Assembly (NCBI RefSeq): GCF_024494595.1
Contig: NZ_JANHDI010000014.1
Location: 62,001-126,000 of the forward strand
DNA from: Halobellus rarus
Lineage (GTDB): Archaea; Halobacteriota; Halobacteria; Halobacteriales; Haloferacaceae
Reading direction: 5' to 3'
DNA: 64,000 nt
The translations under genes and the position numbers were made by a program. Below the pieces are notes generated by a model. It was given only the letters and a program-made list of their open reading frames with translations, was not told the origin of the DNA and did not search any database. Numbering within the stretch: the stretch's first letter is position 1; every line of letters begins with the position of its first letter. Positions 8,941-17,367 of this stretch are shown piece by piece.

Positions 8941-10029
8941 GTGAGACTGGCAATCGACGCCCTCTCGCACCGCTACGGCGACGAACTCGCCGTCGACGAC
9001 GTGTCGTTCGGGATCGAGGCGGGCGAACTGGTCGCGCTGGTCGGCCCGAGCGGGTGTGGGAAGACGACCGTCGTCCAGTCGATCGCGGGCCACGTCCGCC
9101 CGACGGCCGGCCGGATCGCGCTCCACGGCGAGGACGTGACCGGGGTACCGCCGGAGGATCGAGGGGTGAGCATCGTCTTCCAGCGGTCGACGCTGTATCC
9201 GCACATGACCGTCGGCGAGAACGTCGCCTACGGGCTCGACGCCCGGGGCGTCGCCCCCGCTCGCCGGGAGGCGTTAGTGTCGAAACACCTCGAGTTGGTC
9301 GCGCTCGACGACCAGCGCGAGGCGCGCCCGACCGAGCTGAGCGGCGGGCAGCGCCGACGGGCGGAACTGGCGCGGGCGCTGGCACCGTCGCCGGACGTGC
9401 TGTTGCTCGACGAGCCGCTATCGGCGCTCGATCGGACGCTGCGTATCCGGTTGCGCGAGGAGATCGCGCGAATCCAGCGGGAGACCGGCGTGACGACGCT
9501 GTTCGTCACGCACGACCAGGAGGACGCGATGGCGCTGGCCGACCGCCTAGTCGTGATGAACGAGGGCCGAATCGTCGGCAGGGGGCGGCCGCGAGACCTC
9601 TATGAATCCCCGCCGACGCCCTTCGTCGCGTCGTTCCTCGGTCGGGCGAACACGTTCTCGGCGACGGTGCTGAAATCGAATCCGCTCACGGTCCGTCGAG
9701 GCGACGAAACCGTCGAGATCAGAGGCGTGAAGGCGGATGTCTCAGACGACTCGACGGTCACGTGTCACGTTCACCCCGAGGACCTCTCGGTTCGTCCGGC
9801 CGAGAGCCGGGCCACGAACCCGTCCATCCGAGGGACGGTCGCTCACGTCGCCGACGTCGGTCGCCGCTACGACGTGACAGTCCGGATCGGATCGGGCGAG
9901 GACCTCGTCGCAGAGCAGGTGTCGTCGCCGCCGGCGGTCGACGACGACGTCGCCGTGGCGTTTCCGGGGGATCGTCTCCACCTGTTCGATCGCGACGAAG
10001 GACGTCGGGTGCCGCTGTCGGCGGTTTGA
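8941..10029 (+). CDS. wtpC: tungstate/molybdate ABC transporter ATP-binding protein (WtpC/ModC-like)
   Basis: This 362-residue ATPase energises uptake through the adjacent permease. It has Walker A GPSGCGKTT, Q-loop FQRSTLYPHMTV, signature LSGGQ, Walker B LLLDEPLSALD and H-loop FVTHDQEDA. A TOBE-type ligand-sensing domain follows (about residues 235-355). I chose GTG 8941 because GGTGAG lies at a ribosome-binding distance and the ABC domain begins at once. GTG 8914 is in frame and would add nine unremarkable residues. Confidence 0.9.
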   Translation: MRLAIDALSHRYGDELAVDDVSFGIEAGELVALVGPSGCGKTTVVQSIAGHVRPTAGRIALHGEDVTGVPPEDRGVSIVFQRSTLYPHMTVGENVAYGLDARGVAPARREALVSKHLELVALDDQREARPTELSGGQRRRAELARALAPSPDVLLLDEPLSALDRTLRIRLREEIARIQRETGVTTLFVTHDQEDAMALADRLVVMNEGRIVGRGRPRDLYESPPTPFVASFLGRANTFSATVLKSNPLTVRRGDETVEIRGVKADVSDDSTVTCHVHPEDLSVRPAESRATNPSIRGTVAHVADVGRRYDVTVRIGSGEDLVAEQVSSPPAVDDDVAVAFPGDRLHLFDRDEGRRVPLSAV

Positions 10030-10221
10030 GCGACGGAGATCACGCTGCTCCCGACCGCCCGGCAGATCGAGACGGATGGGCGAGGGTCGGTCGTCTACCA
10101 CCTGAACAAGATTTCAATTCAGATCTAATTCAAGCTAGGGGCACAGCTGCGGCTTTGACGACTGTTCTCGCGGGAGATGCCGGTTTTTGGCCCCACTGTA
10201 GCGCTCGCTACCGGAACAGTT

Positions 10222-10243
10222 AATTTAGATATTCATCAACTAA
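10222..10243 (+). promoter_or_regulatory. arsR-acr3 promoter and possible operator
   Basis: A TATA-like TTTAGATAT (10224-10232) ends 17 bases before the ATG. It overlaps a short inverted pair, TTAG (10225-10228) and CTAA (10240-10243). ArsR proteins usually repress their own promoter by binding such a dyad. The exact site is inferred. Confidence 0.45.
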
Positions 10244-10249
10244 TTGGTG

Positions 10250-10699
10250 ATGGCACAAGCAACGGAACGGCTCCAGCGCTACCTGGAGGACGAACTCGGA
10301 GAGTGTCGCAGCGAGGACGTCGAGCGCCGACTCGACGAGCTCGGGACGCTCGAGGCGGCGCTCGGCCGAGACCAGGTCGAGGCCGAACTGGACGTGGTCT
10401 CCGCGCTCGCGAACGAGACGCGCTACACCCTCGTCCGGGTCCTCGTCGCCGCCGGGGAGGAACTGTGCGTCTGTGAGTTGAACGCGGTCGTCGACGTGAG
10501 CGAGAGCGGGCTCAGTCACGCGCTCTCGAAACTCGTCGACGCGGGGCTCGCGGAGGGCCGAAAGGACGGGCGCTGGAAGATGTACCGGGCGACCAACCGC
10601 GCGGTGGCGCTCGTCACCGTCGTCGAGGGGAGCGTCAGCGGCGGCGCGGCCGGTGGCGCGAACGGCGGCGGGATCGGCAACACGTCGGGAGGCGAGTGA
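10250..10699 (+). CDS. arsR: ArsR family transcriptional regulator
   Basis: This 149-residue metalloid-responsive repressor has a winged-helix domain (about residues 45-115) with ELCVCEL at residues 71-77. That is the classical C-x-C arsenite-sensing motif in the recognition-helix region. The C-terminus is a Gly/Ala-rich tail. It sits 6 bases before the ACR3 arsenite exporter, so the pair forms an arsenic-induced operon. The ATG at 10250 is chosen over TTG/GTG codons just upstream. Confidence 0.9.
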   Translation: MAQATERLQRYLEDELGECRSEDVERRLDELGTLEAALGRDQVEAELDVVSALANETRYTLVRVLVAAGEELCVCELNAVVDVSESGLSHALSKLVDAGLAEGRKDGRWKMYRATNRAVALVTVVEGSVSGGAAGGANGGGIGNTSGGE

Positions 10700-10705
10700 C
10701 CGCCG

Positions 10706-11887
10706 ATGAGTGAGGCCCACGAGCACGGCCCGAACTGCGAGTGCGAGAGCTGTGGGGATCCGCGGTCGATGGACTTCCTCGATAAGTACCTCACCGTCTG
10801 GATCTTCGGCGCGATGGCGGTCGGCGTCGGCCTCGGGTACGTCGCCCCCGCCGTCACCCGGCCGATCCAGAACCTCCACCTCGTCGAGATCGGGCTGATC
10901 CTGATGATGTACCCGCCGCTGGCGAAGGCCGACTACTCGCGGCTCCCGACGGTCTTCAGCAACTGGCGGGTTCTCGGGCTGAGTCTCGTGCAGAACTGGC
11001 TGATCGGCCCGACGCTGATGTTCGGACTCGCGGTCGTCTTCTTCAGCGGACTCGTCCCCGGGCTTCCCGCGCGCCCGGAGTACTTCCTCGGGCTCGTGTT
11101 CATCGGGATGGCCCGGTGCATCGCGATGGTGCTCGTCTGGAACGAACTCGCCGAGGGATCGACGGAGTACGTGACCGGCCTCGTGGCGTTCAACAGCCTC
11201 TTTCAGATCGTCACCTACGGCGTGTACGTCTGGTTCTTCGCGCTGTTTCTGCCTCCATTGCTCGGGATGGAGTCGCTGGTCGCGGGCATCTCGACGTTCG
11301 ATATCACGCCGATGCAGGTGTTCGAGGCGATCGTCGTGTTCCTCGGGATCCCGTTCGCCGGCGGCTTTCTCACGCGGTACGTCGGGACCCGCCTCAAGAG
11401 CCGAGCGTGGTACGACGACGTGTTCGTTCCGAAGATCGACCCGCTGACGCTCGTCGCGCTGCTGTTCACCGTGATCGTGATGTTCGCGACGCAGGGCGGC
11501 GCGATCGTCGCCTCGCCGGGCGACGTCCTGCTCATCGCCGTTCCGCTGACGATTTACTTCGTCGTGATGTTCCTCGTCAGCTTCGGGATGGGACGCGGGA
11601 TCGGCGCGGACTACTCGACGACGACGGCGATCGGCTTCACCGCGGCCTCGAACAACTTCGAACTGGCCATCGCGGTCGCCGTCGCGGTCTTCGGCGTCGG
11701 CTCCGGGGTCGCGTTCGCGACCGTCGTCGGCCCGCTCATCGAGGTTCCCGTGTTGCTGGCGCTCGTCAACGTCGCGCTGTCCTTCCAGCGGAAGTTCGAC
11801 TGGGGCGGCTACACGACCGGAAGCCTCGACGGACCGACCGGCGAAGTCGCGGCCGACGCGGCCGACTCGACGACCGACGACGACTGA
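10706..11887 (+). CDS. ACR3 family arsenite efflux transporter
   Basis: This 393-residue membrane protein exports arsenite. Ten or so hydrophobic segments run from about residue 30, with the ACR3 signature FIGMARCIAMVLVWNELA (conserved membrane Cys) and FTAASNNFELAIAVAVAVFG. Ahead of the first helix is an unusual soluble extension with His and Cys (H5, H7, C11, C13, C16), which could bind metalloid. The gene is coupled to arsR. The acidic tail is a haloarchaeal trait. Confidence 0.95.
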   Translation: MSEAHEHGPNCECESCGDPRSMDFLDKYLTVWIFGAMAVGVGLGYVAPAVTRPIQNLHLVEIGLILMMYPPLAKADYSRLPTVFSNWRVLGLSLVQNWLIGPTLMFGLAVVFFSGLVPGLPARPEYFLGLVFIGMARCIAMVLVWNELAEGSTEYVTGLVAFNSLFQIVTYGVYVWFFALFLPPLLGMESLVAGISTFDITPMQVFEAIVVFLGIPFAGGFLTRYVGTRLKSRAWYDDVFVPKIDPLTLVALLFTVIVMFATQGGAIVASPGDVLLIAVPLTIYFVVMFLVSFGMGRGIGADYSTTTAIGFTAASNNFELAIAVAVAVFGVGSGVAFATVVGPLIEVPVLLALVNVALSFQRKFDWGGYTTGSLDGPTGEVAADAADSTTDDD

Positions 11888-11928
11888 TACTGTCCGACAG
11901 CGACGAGGGCTCGACTCGGCTTTTCCGA

Positions 11929-13272
11929 CTACGCGTACGCCGCGAACTCCTCACCGAAGAGGAGGAAGTAGCCCGTTCCGACGACGCCGACGGCGGCCGC
12001 GACCGTGAACGCCACCTCGGGGCTCACGAACTCCCAGAGGTAGCCGCCGAGGGCCGCACTCGGGATCACGACCGTGTTCCGCAGCAGGTAATAGGTCCCG
12101 GTGACGCGCCCGCCGGCACCCCGCTGTGCGGGGCCGACGATCAGCGCCTTGTGCGAGGGGAGCCCGGCGAAGCGGAGCCCCGAGAACGCGAAGACGAGAA
12201 CCATCGCCACCGAGGTCGCCGGCGCGTAGATCAGGACGACCGGGAAGGCGGCGTAGACGGCGAACCCGAGCGCGACGACGGGCTTCAGCCCGACGCGCTC
12301 GGCCGCCTTCGCGGCGGGAGCCATCACGAGCAGCGCGATCAGCATCTCCACGCCGAGCAGGTAGCCGAAGAACGCGGCCGGCGAGAGGTCGATCGCGTAG
12401 GAGACGCCCGGGAGCGAGACAGTCGTCTCCAGGCCGACCTCGTAGATCCGCGTGACCACGAGCACGAAGAAGACGTAGACCATCCCGTTGGCGAAGCGGA
12501 CGAGCGTGTCGCCGACGAGCAGGGGTCGCAGCTCGCTCGGCATCTCCCGAAGATCGCGTCTGACCGCTGCGACGCCGGCGAAGGAACCGCCGATCGTGTC
12601 CTCGCTCGCGTCGTACAGCAGGTGCTGGACGACGGTGCCGACGACGCCGAAGGCGACCGCCACGGCGAGAACGTACCGGAAACTCACCGTGAACGCCGGA
12701 TGGAGGCCGATGAGCACGGCCGCGAGCACGGGGCCGACGAGGAACGCGGTCCGCCGGAACGTCTCGGTGCTGGCGAAGCCCGCGGCGAGTCGGGAGGGAT
12801 CGGTCGCCTGCTTGACGACCGCGAAGGTCGCTCCGAGTCCGAAGGACTTCCACGCCTGTGCGAGCAGCAGACCGACGAAGATCCAGACCCACGGCTCGAC
12901 GGTCAGTCCCGCGAGCGAGAGCGGGCCGATCCCGGGGGCGACGAGCCAGAAGCCGAACCCGACCGTCGACACCAGGCCGAACAGCGTGAGCGCGTACCGC
13001 GAGCCGATCCGGTCCGAGATCGCGCCGCCGGGGTACGGATAGACGGCCGAGACGACGTTACCGACCGTCCCGAACAGGCCGACGACGAACCCGCTCGCGC
13101 CGAGGGCGACGAGGTACTCCGGGAGGAACCGGTTCGTCATCTGGAAGCCGAGGCTGAACGCGAACATCGCCAGCGACAGCACCAAGACGTCGCGTTCGAG
13201 CGCGAAGAACCGACGGAAGGTCTCAAGCGGTCCCGACGCGTCGGTCTCGGGTTCTGGGGTGTCGTCGACCAT
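11929..13272 (-). CDS. MFS transporter
   Basis: This 447-residue carrier has about twelve membrane helices. The loop after helix 2 carries the MFS motif-A-like segment GGAISDRIGSR, and the mid-sequence has a cytoplasmic loop rich in Asp, Glu and Arg. The substrate cannot be inferred. It is convergent with the ACR3 gene and transcribed separately, so any link to arsenic resistance is only positional. Confidence 0.85.
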   Translation of the reverse strand: MVDDTPEPETDASGPLETFRRFFALERDVLVLSLAMFAFSLGFQMTNRFLPEYLVALGASGFVVGLFGTVGNVVSAVYPYPGGAISDRIGSRYALTLFGLVSTVGFGFWLVAPGIGPLSLAGLTVEPWVWIFVGLLLAQAWKSFGLGATFAVVKQATDPSRLAAGFASTETFRRTAFLVGPVLAAVLIGLHPAFTVSFRYVLAVAVAFGVVGTVVQHLLYDASEDTIGGSFAGVAAVRRDLREMPSELRPLLVGDTLVRFANGMVYVFFVLVVTRIYEVGLETTVSLPGVSYAIDLSPAAFFGYLLGVEMLIALLVMAPAAKAAERVGLKPVVALGFAVYAAFPVVLIYAPATSVAMVLVFAFSGLRFAGLPSHKALIVGPAQRGAGGRVTGTYYLLRNTVVIPSAALGGYLWEFVSPEVAFTVAAAVGVVGTGYFLLFGEEFAAYA

Positions 13273-13359
13273 CTACCACCGGGACGGTCGCGTCGAATCG
13301 TAAAGTAACCCCGGTCGTGGGTGGGAGCCTCCACGACAGCCGCGTCCGAGCGGGTCGAA

Positions 13360-13818
13360 TCAGGCGTCGGAGACGGCGCTCTCGTCCGACTGTTCCTCCC
13401 GATACCGCGACGCGTGCTCGTCGAGGAGGGCCTGCCGCTTGCGCTGGGCCGCTTCGGACATCAGCTCCTCGCTCCACTCGAACCCGTGGTCGGTTTCGAG
13501 TTCGACCGACTCGACGCCGTCGAGGTCGCCGACCTCGCCTTCGACCTCCTCGATGAAGTACGGGACCATATGGCACATCGGCGAGGTGAGCCGCATCTCG
13601 ACGTCGACGTGACCGTCCTCGACCTCGACCGACTTCACGAGCCCCATCTCGACGATGTTCAGGTTCGAGCCGGTGGCGGCGCTGCAGGGATCGACGATCT
13701 CGCGCAGGCGCTCGTAGACGCGGGCGGCGGGGACGCTCCCGTCGGCGTCGATCCGATCGATGGTGTCGGGGGCGACCGCGGATCCGGCGTCGCCGGGGTT
13801 CTCGGATTCGGCGCTCAT
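13360..13818 (-). CDS. DUF59/MIP18 family metal-sulfur cluster assembly protein
   Basis: This 152-residue protein has a DUF59 fold. The segment RLREIVDPCSAATGSNLNIVEMGLVKSV leads to RLTSPMCHMVPYF, where the Cys of the T-S-P-M-C motif is the conserved family residue. Family members (SufT, PaaD, MIP18) help mature iron-sulfur proteins. The start overlaps the amidohydrolase stop as ATGA, so both are made together. The C-terminal 40 residues are charged and unlike the core family. Confidence 0.85.
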   Translation of the reverse strand: MSAESENPGDAGSAVAPDTIDRIDADGSVPAARVYERLREIVDPCSAATGSNLNIVEMGLVKSVEVEDGHVDVEMRLTSPMCHMVPYFIEEVEGEVGDLDGVESVELETDHGFEWSEELMSEAAQRKRQALLDEHASRYREEQSDESAVSDA

Positions 13819-14885
13819 CGAGCCACCTCGAAGCCCGTGGACTGCCACTCGTCGGTCAGGTCGACGTCGCTGTACTCGTCGTCCGCGATGTCCGATCGGA
13901 TCTCGTCGATGTCGAAGCCGTGCGCCTCCGCCCAGTTCTCGCCGAGGATCTTCTCTTTGTCCTCCTGGGTGATCTCGAACGTTCCGGAGAAGCTCTGCAT
14001 CTCCGGGAAGTCGTACTCCCAGAAGCGTTCGAGCAGGAGGCCGGGGTGGAAGTGCGGCGCGCCGGTGCCCCAGAGGATCTTCTCGAGCGCCTGCTCGCCG
14101 CCGCCGTAGAGGAGGTCTTCGAGCGTCTCCGCGAACGACTCGGGCGCGGTGATGAGTTCGGCCAACGTGAGTTCGAGGTTGACGTAGACGTTCGGGTGGC
14201 GGGCGATCTGCCACCCCGTCTCCTCGGCGAAGGACAGCCCGCCGTGGACGATCTCGAAGGTGAGATCCGGGAACGACGCCGCCGCCTCCTCGACGTCGCC
14301 GACCTTGTACGAGTCCATCGGGACCGCGCCGAACGGGAGCGCCTTGTGGACGGCGACGACGTCGAGGCCGAGGTCGGCGGCGCGTTCCCACAGCGGGAAC
14401 GCGACCTCCGGATCGTCCATCTTGAACCCGTGGTGCGTCCCGTCGGCCTCCCAGTAGGATGGGTACACCTTCACGCCGTGGGGGTCGAACGCCTCGACCT
14501 GCCGGGTGAGTTCCGCCTGCGGGTCGTCCATCCCGACGGCGTCGATGCTGGCCAGCGCCGCGGTCCGCGTCGGGTTGCGCTCGACGAACTGCTCGGCCTT
14601 CGCCTCGGCGGTGAGCCCGTCGTAGAACACCGTGATAGATTGCGGATGGATGACGGCGAAGTCGGTTCGGCTCTCCCGAAAGAGCGAGTTCTCGGTCTCC
14701 TCGATCGGCCAGTCGCTGAGGAACGACTCGCGGGTCCGCCGGTACCCCTCGGGCATCTTGCTCTCTAACCCGACGCCGATCTCGGCGACCTGCTGTGCGT
14801 ACCGTGGCACCCTGAAGTTCGATTCGGCCTGGTTGTACGCGTGTACGACCGCGTCCGCGACGAACACGTCGTCCAGTTCTCTCAT
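13815..14885 (-). CDS. amidohydrolase family (amidohydro_2) TIM-barrel protein
   Basis: This 356-residue predicted metal-dependent hydrolase or decarboxylase is related to ACMS-decarboxylase-like amidohydrolases. Supporting segments are GVKVYPSYWEADG, VAVHKALPF, FEIVHGGLSFAEET, HPNVYVNLELTL and KILWGTGAPHFHP (late Asp position replaced by Gly-Ala-Pro here). It is coupled to a DUF59 gene. The same pairing accompanies bacterial multicomponent propane/phenol monooxygenases, but no oxygenase is nearby. The reaction is unknown. Confidence 0.75.
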   Translation of the reverse strand: MRELDDVFVADAVVHAYNQAESNFRVPRYAQQVAEIGVGLESKMPEGYRRTRESFLSDWPIEETENSLFRESRTDFAVIHPQSITVFYDGLTAEAKAEQFVERNPTRTAALASIDAVGMDDPQAELTRQVEAFDPHGVKVYPSYWEADGTHHGFKMDDPEVAFPLWERAADLGLDVVAVHKALPFGAVPMDSYKVGDVEEAAASFPDLTFEIVHGGLSFAEETGWQIARHPNVYVNLELTLAELITAPESFAETLEDLLYGGGEQALEKILWGTGAPHFHPGLLLERFWEYDFPEMQSFSGTFEITQEDKEKILGENWAEAHGFDIDEIRSDIADDEYSDVDLTDEWQSTGFEVAR

Positions 14886-15008
14886 AGGTAGTGAATGATA
14901 GACCGTGATGATATTTGTTGGGGGCCGGACGCGTAGCGCCGTGAGCCGATCGAGACGGCGAGCGATCAGGGGGCGAGCAATCGAGGCGGCGACGTACGTC
15001 CGACAGTT

Positions 15009-15290
15009 TCAGCTCCCGGCGGACCCGGTCTCCGCGACGTCGACGGGGGGACGGGACGCGGCGTCGTCGGCCCGCCAGACGTTCCCGCGGCGGCCGACAC
15101 GCGAGAGGTCGAGGCGAACGGACTCCCCGGCCGACAGCGACGATAGCGCCTCGCGAGTGGTCTCGTCGGCGAAGTCGACCAGGTGGTAGGTCGCGTGTGT
15201 CGCGGTCGAGCGCACCGTCACCGCGTCGTGGCTGTTCATCTCGGATACGATTATGAACGAATCAGACCCGTTCCCGGGATTTGAACTCAT
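15009..15290 (-). CDS. haloarchaeal hypothetical protein
   Basis: This 93-residue protein without a named domain has a conserved-looking core, AVTVRSTATHATYHLVDFADETTREAL...GESVRLDLSRVGRRGNVWRA, suggesting a small beta-rich fold. ATG 15290 is supported by TTTATC about 32 bases upstream on the minus strand. ATG 15239 is an in-frame alternative that begins exactly at the conserved core. It is divergent from mscS. Confidence 0.55.
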   Translation of the reverse strand: MSSNPGNGSDSFIIVSEMNSHDAVTVRSTATHATYHLVDFADETTREALSSLSAGESVRLDLSRVGRRGNVWRADDAASRPPVDVAETGSAGS

Positions 15291-15471
15291 TCTATTCAGT
15301 TAGTGGGAGAATTAGTTGATAAAGTTGTTCTATAAAGTGTATAAGGTGTATGTACGCCACAGTCGGATAACGAGTGGCAGTCATCGCGCGAATCGGGACC
15401 GCGAGAAGCAGCCACCGACACCCGGATGGCGGATTCGGGGAGCGGCGATCGCCCCCGACGGCCGAGAAACG

Positions 15472-15479
15472 GTTATCTC
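15472..15479 (+). promoter_or_regulatory. TATA-like element of mscS
   Basis: GTTATCTC lies 22-29 bases before ATG 15501. This fits a leaderless transcript and argues against the longer frame from 15426. Confidence 0.5.
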
Positions 15480-15500
15480 ACAGAGACGCCACGGGTCGGT

Positions 15501-16649
15501 ATGATCGAACCGCTGCTCCGCCTCTTCGAGGGGCTCTCCGCGACCGAGGCGACGCTGGCGGTGCTTCTCGTCTCCGTCGCGGCCGCCGTCGCGATGGAGT
15601 TCGTCGTCCTCCGATTGGCCAAACGGTACGTCTCCTACACCGACACGGAGTACGACAACATCGTCTTCTCCACCCTCCGCGCGCCGATGGTCGTCACCGC
15701 GGCCCTGGTCGGCGTGTACGTGCTCACGCAGGTCCCCTCGGTGCGATCGTCGGTGCTGCTCGATCCGGGGACCATCGACGACCTGTTCGGGCGGCCCGCG
15801 CTCTCGATCCTCGTCCTCGTGTGGGCGTACGCCGCCAACGAGGTGGTGAACCGACTCGTCGCCGCCGTCAACGAGGAGGGCGGCCGGTTCGATTTCGCGC
15901 CCGTCTTCTCGAACATCTGGACGCTTTCGGTCCTCGTCGGCGGCGCGGGGACGCTGCTGTGGCTCTGGGGCATCGAGATCACGCCGCTTCTCGGGGCCGC
16001 GGGCGTCGCGGGGATCGCCGTCGGCTTCGCCGCGAAGGACACCGTCGCGAACTTCTTCGGTGGGATCGCCCTGTACTTCGACGACACCTACAAGCTCGGC
16101 GACTACATCGTCCTCGACGACGACACCGCCGGGACGGTCATCAAGGTCGGGGTCCGCTCGACGACGCTTCTCACCCGCGACGAGGTGATGGTCACCGTGC
16201 CCAACGCCGCGCTCAACGCCGCGAAGGTGACCAACGAGTCGGCTCCGCAGCGTCGCCGTCGCATCCGGGTGCCCATCGGGGTCGCCTACGGGACCGACAT
16301 CGACGCGTTCGAGGAACTCCTCGTCGAGGTCGCGGCGGCGGAGTCGCTGGTCCGCGACTCGCCGAAGCCCCGGGCGCGGTTCCGGTCGTTCGGCGATTCG
16401 GCGCTGCAGTACGAACTCCTCTGCTGGGTCAACGGCCCCACGCGACGGCGGCGAGCGCAGCACGAACTCAACCGCTCGCTGTACAAGGCGCTGAACGCGG
16501 CCGGGATCGAGATCCCGTACCCGAAGCGCGACGTGACGGTCACCGAGGCGGTCTCCGACATCGCGGCTGACGCCGACGCGGGGACGGCGGCGATCCGCGC
16601 CAGGGAGGACCGAGCCGCTGACGGGCGCGAGAGAGACGGTCCGGCGTAA
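15501..16649 (+). CDS. mscS: MscS family mechanosensitive ion channel
   Basis: This 382-residue channel releases ions and osmolytes on membrane stretch. Three to four hydrophobic segments are followed by the pore helix and MscS core (GAAGVAGIAVGFAAKDTVANFFGG, Gly/Ala-rich as in TM3). The beta domain has DDTYKLGDYIVLDDDTAGTVIKVGVRSTTL, and an alpha/beta cytoplasmic domain ends near residue 345. An Arg/Asp/Glu-rich tail follows. For a salt-loving cell this is a housekeeping osmotic valve. Confidence 0.93.
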   Translation: MIEPLLRLFEGLSATEATLAVLLVSVAAAVAMEFVVLRLAKRYVSYTDTEYDNIVFSTLRAPMVVTAALVGVYVLTQVPSVRSSVLLDPGTIDDLFGRPALSILVLVWAYAANEVVNRLVAAVNEEGGRFDFAPVFSNIWTLSVLVGGAGTLLWLWGIEITPLLGAAGVAGIAVGFAAKDTVANFFGGIALYFDDTYKLGDYIVLDDDTAGTVIKVGVRSTTLLTRDEVMVTVPNAALNAAKVTNESAPQRRRRIRVPIGVAYGTDIDAFEELLVEVAAAESLVRDSPKPRARFRSFGDSALQYELLCWVNGPTRRRRAQHELNRSLYKALNAAGIEIPYPKRDVTVTEAVSDIAADADAGTAAIRAREDRAADGRERDGPA

Positions 16650-16749
16650 GGGCGGCGGTCTGGACGGTCCGAGAGGTCCGTCCCCGAGCCGCCGTCGTCG
16701 AGATCTGCGACATCGTCGTCGTTATGTTCCTGCCCGCGAATGCTGCGGT

Positions 16750-17259
16750 ATGGACCTCCTGGGACGGTTGTACGCGGAGAATTCCGACGGCGACGGCCCC
16801 GAGGAACCGCGGGTCGCGCTCTTCGTCGACGGGCCGAACGTCCTCCGCGACGAGTTCGACGTCGACCTCGACGACGTCCGCGAAGCGGCCGCGGCGGCCG
16901 GACAGTTGACGGCGATGCGCCTCTACCTCGACGAGCACGCGACGCCGGGGCTGATCCAGGCCGCCGAGGCGCGCGGGTTCGAGGTCGTCGTCACGAGCGG
17001 CGACGTCGACGTCCGTCTCGCGGTCGACGTGACCCGCTTCGCCGTCGAAGACCGCGCCGACGTGATCGCCATCGCCTCCCGGGACACGGATTTCAAGCCC
17101 GCCATCGAGACGGCGAACGCTTACGGCTGTCGGACCTTCGCCATCGCGCCGGGGGAGTTCGGCCGGTCGGACGCCCTCCGGAACGCCGCGACCGAGCGCG
17201 TCACGATCGAGGAAGAGAGCGAGGACGACGGCCCCACGCTCGTCGGTTACGACGGATAG
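16750..17259 (+). CDS. NYN/LabA-like PIN-fold domain protein
   Basis: This 169-residue protein has the NYN nuclease-like fold. ALFVDGPNVL (about residues 23-32) carries the first catalytic-type Asp and Asn, VTSGDVDVRLAVD the second acidic cluster, and IAIASRDTDFKPAIE the third. The order matches archaeal LabA/TIGR00288-type proteins, which are presumed RNases. The N- and C-termini are acidic. No partner is evident. Confidence 0.85.
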   Translation: MDLLGRLYAENSDGDGPEEPRVALFVDGPNVLRDEFDVDLDDVREAAAAAGQLTAMRLYLDEHATPGLIQAAEARGFEVVVTSGDVDVRLAVDVTRFAVEDRADVIAIASRDTDFKPAIETANAYGCRTFAIAPGEFGRSDALRNAATERVTIEEESEDDGPTLVGYDG

Positions 17260-17367
17260 CCGCCAGAGAACGTCTGGCCGCTCGCCGGCACGAACACTTC
17301 TCCCGTCGGTCCTCTGACGCACACTGGAAAGCGGACGAACTTTTGAGTCCGAGTGCGGAGAGGAGGT

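Noticed and set aside
11116-13308. 730-residue plus-strand frame over the MFS gene
   Set aside because: It is the antisense shadow of acr3's end and the MFS transporter, with composition typical of high-GC frames (long Arg/Asp runs).
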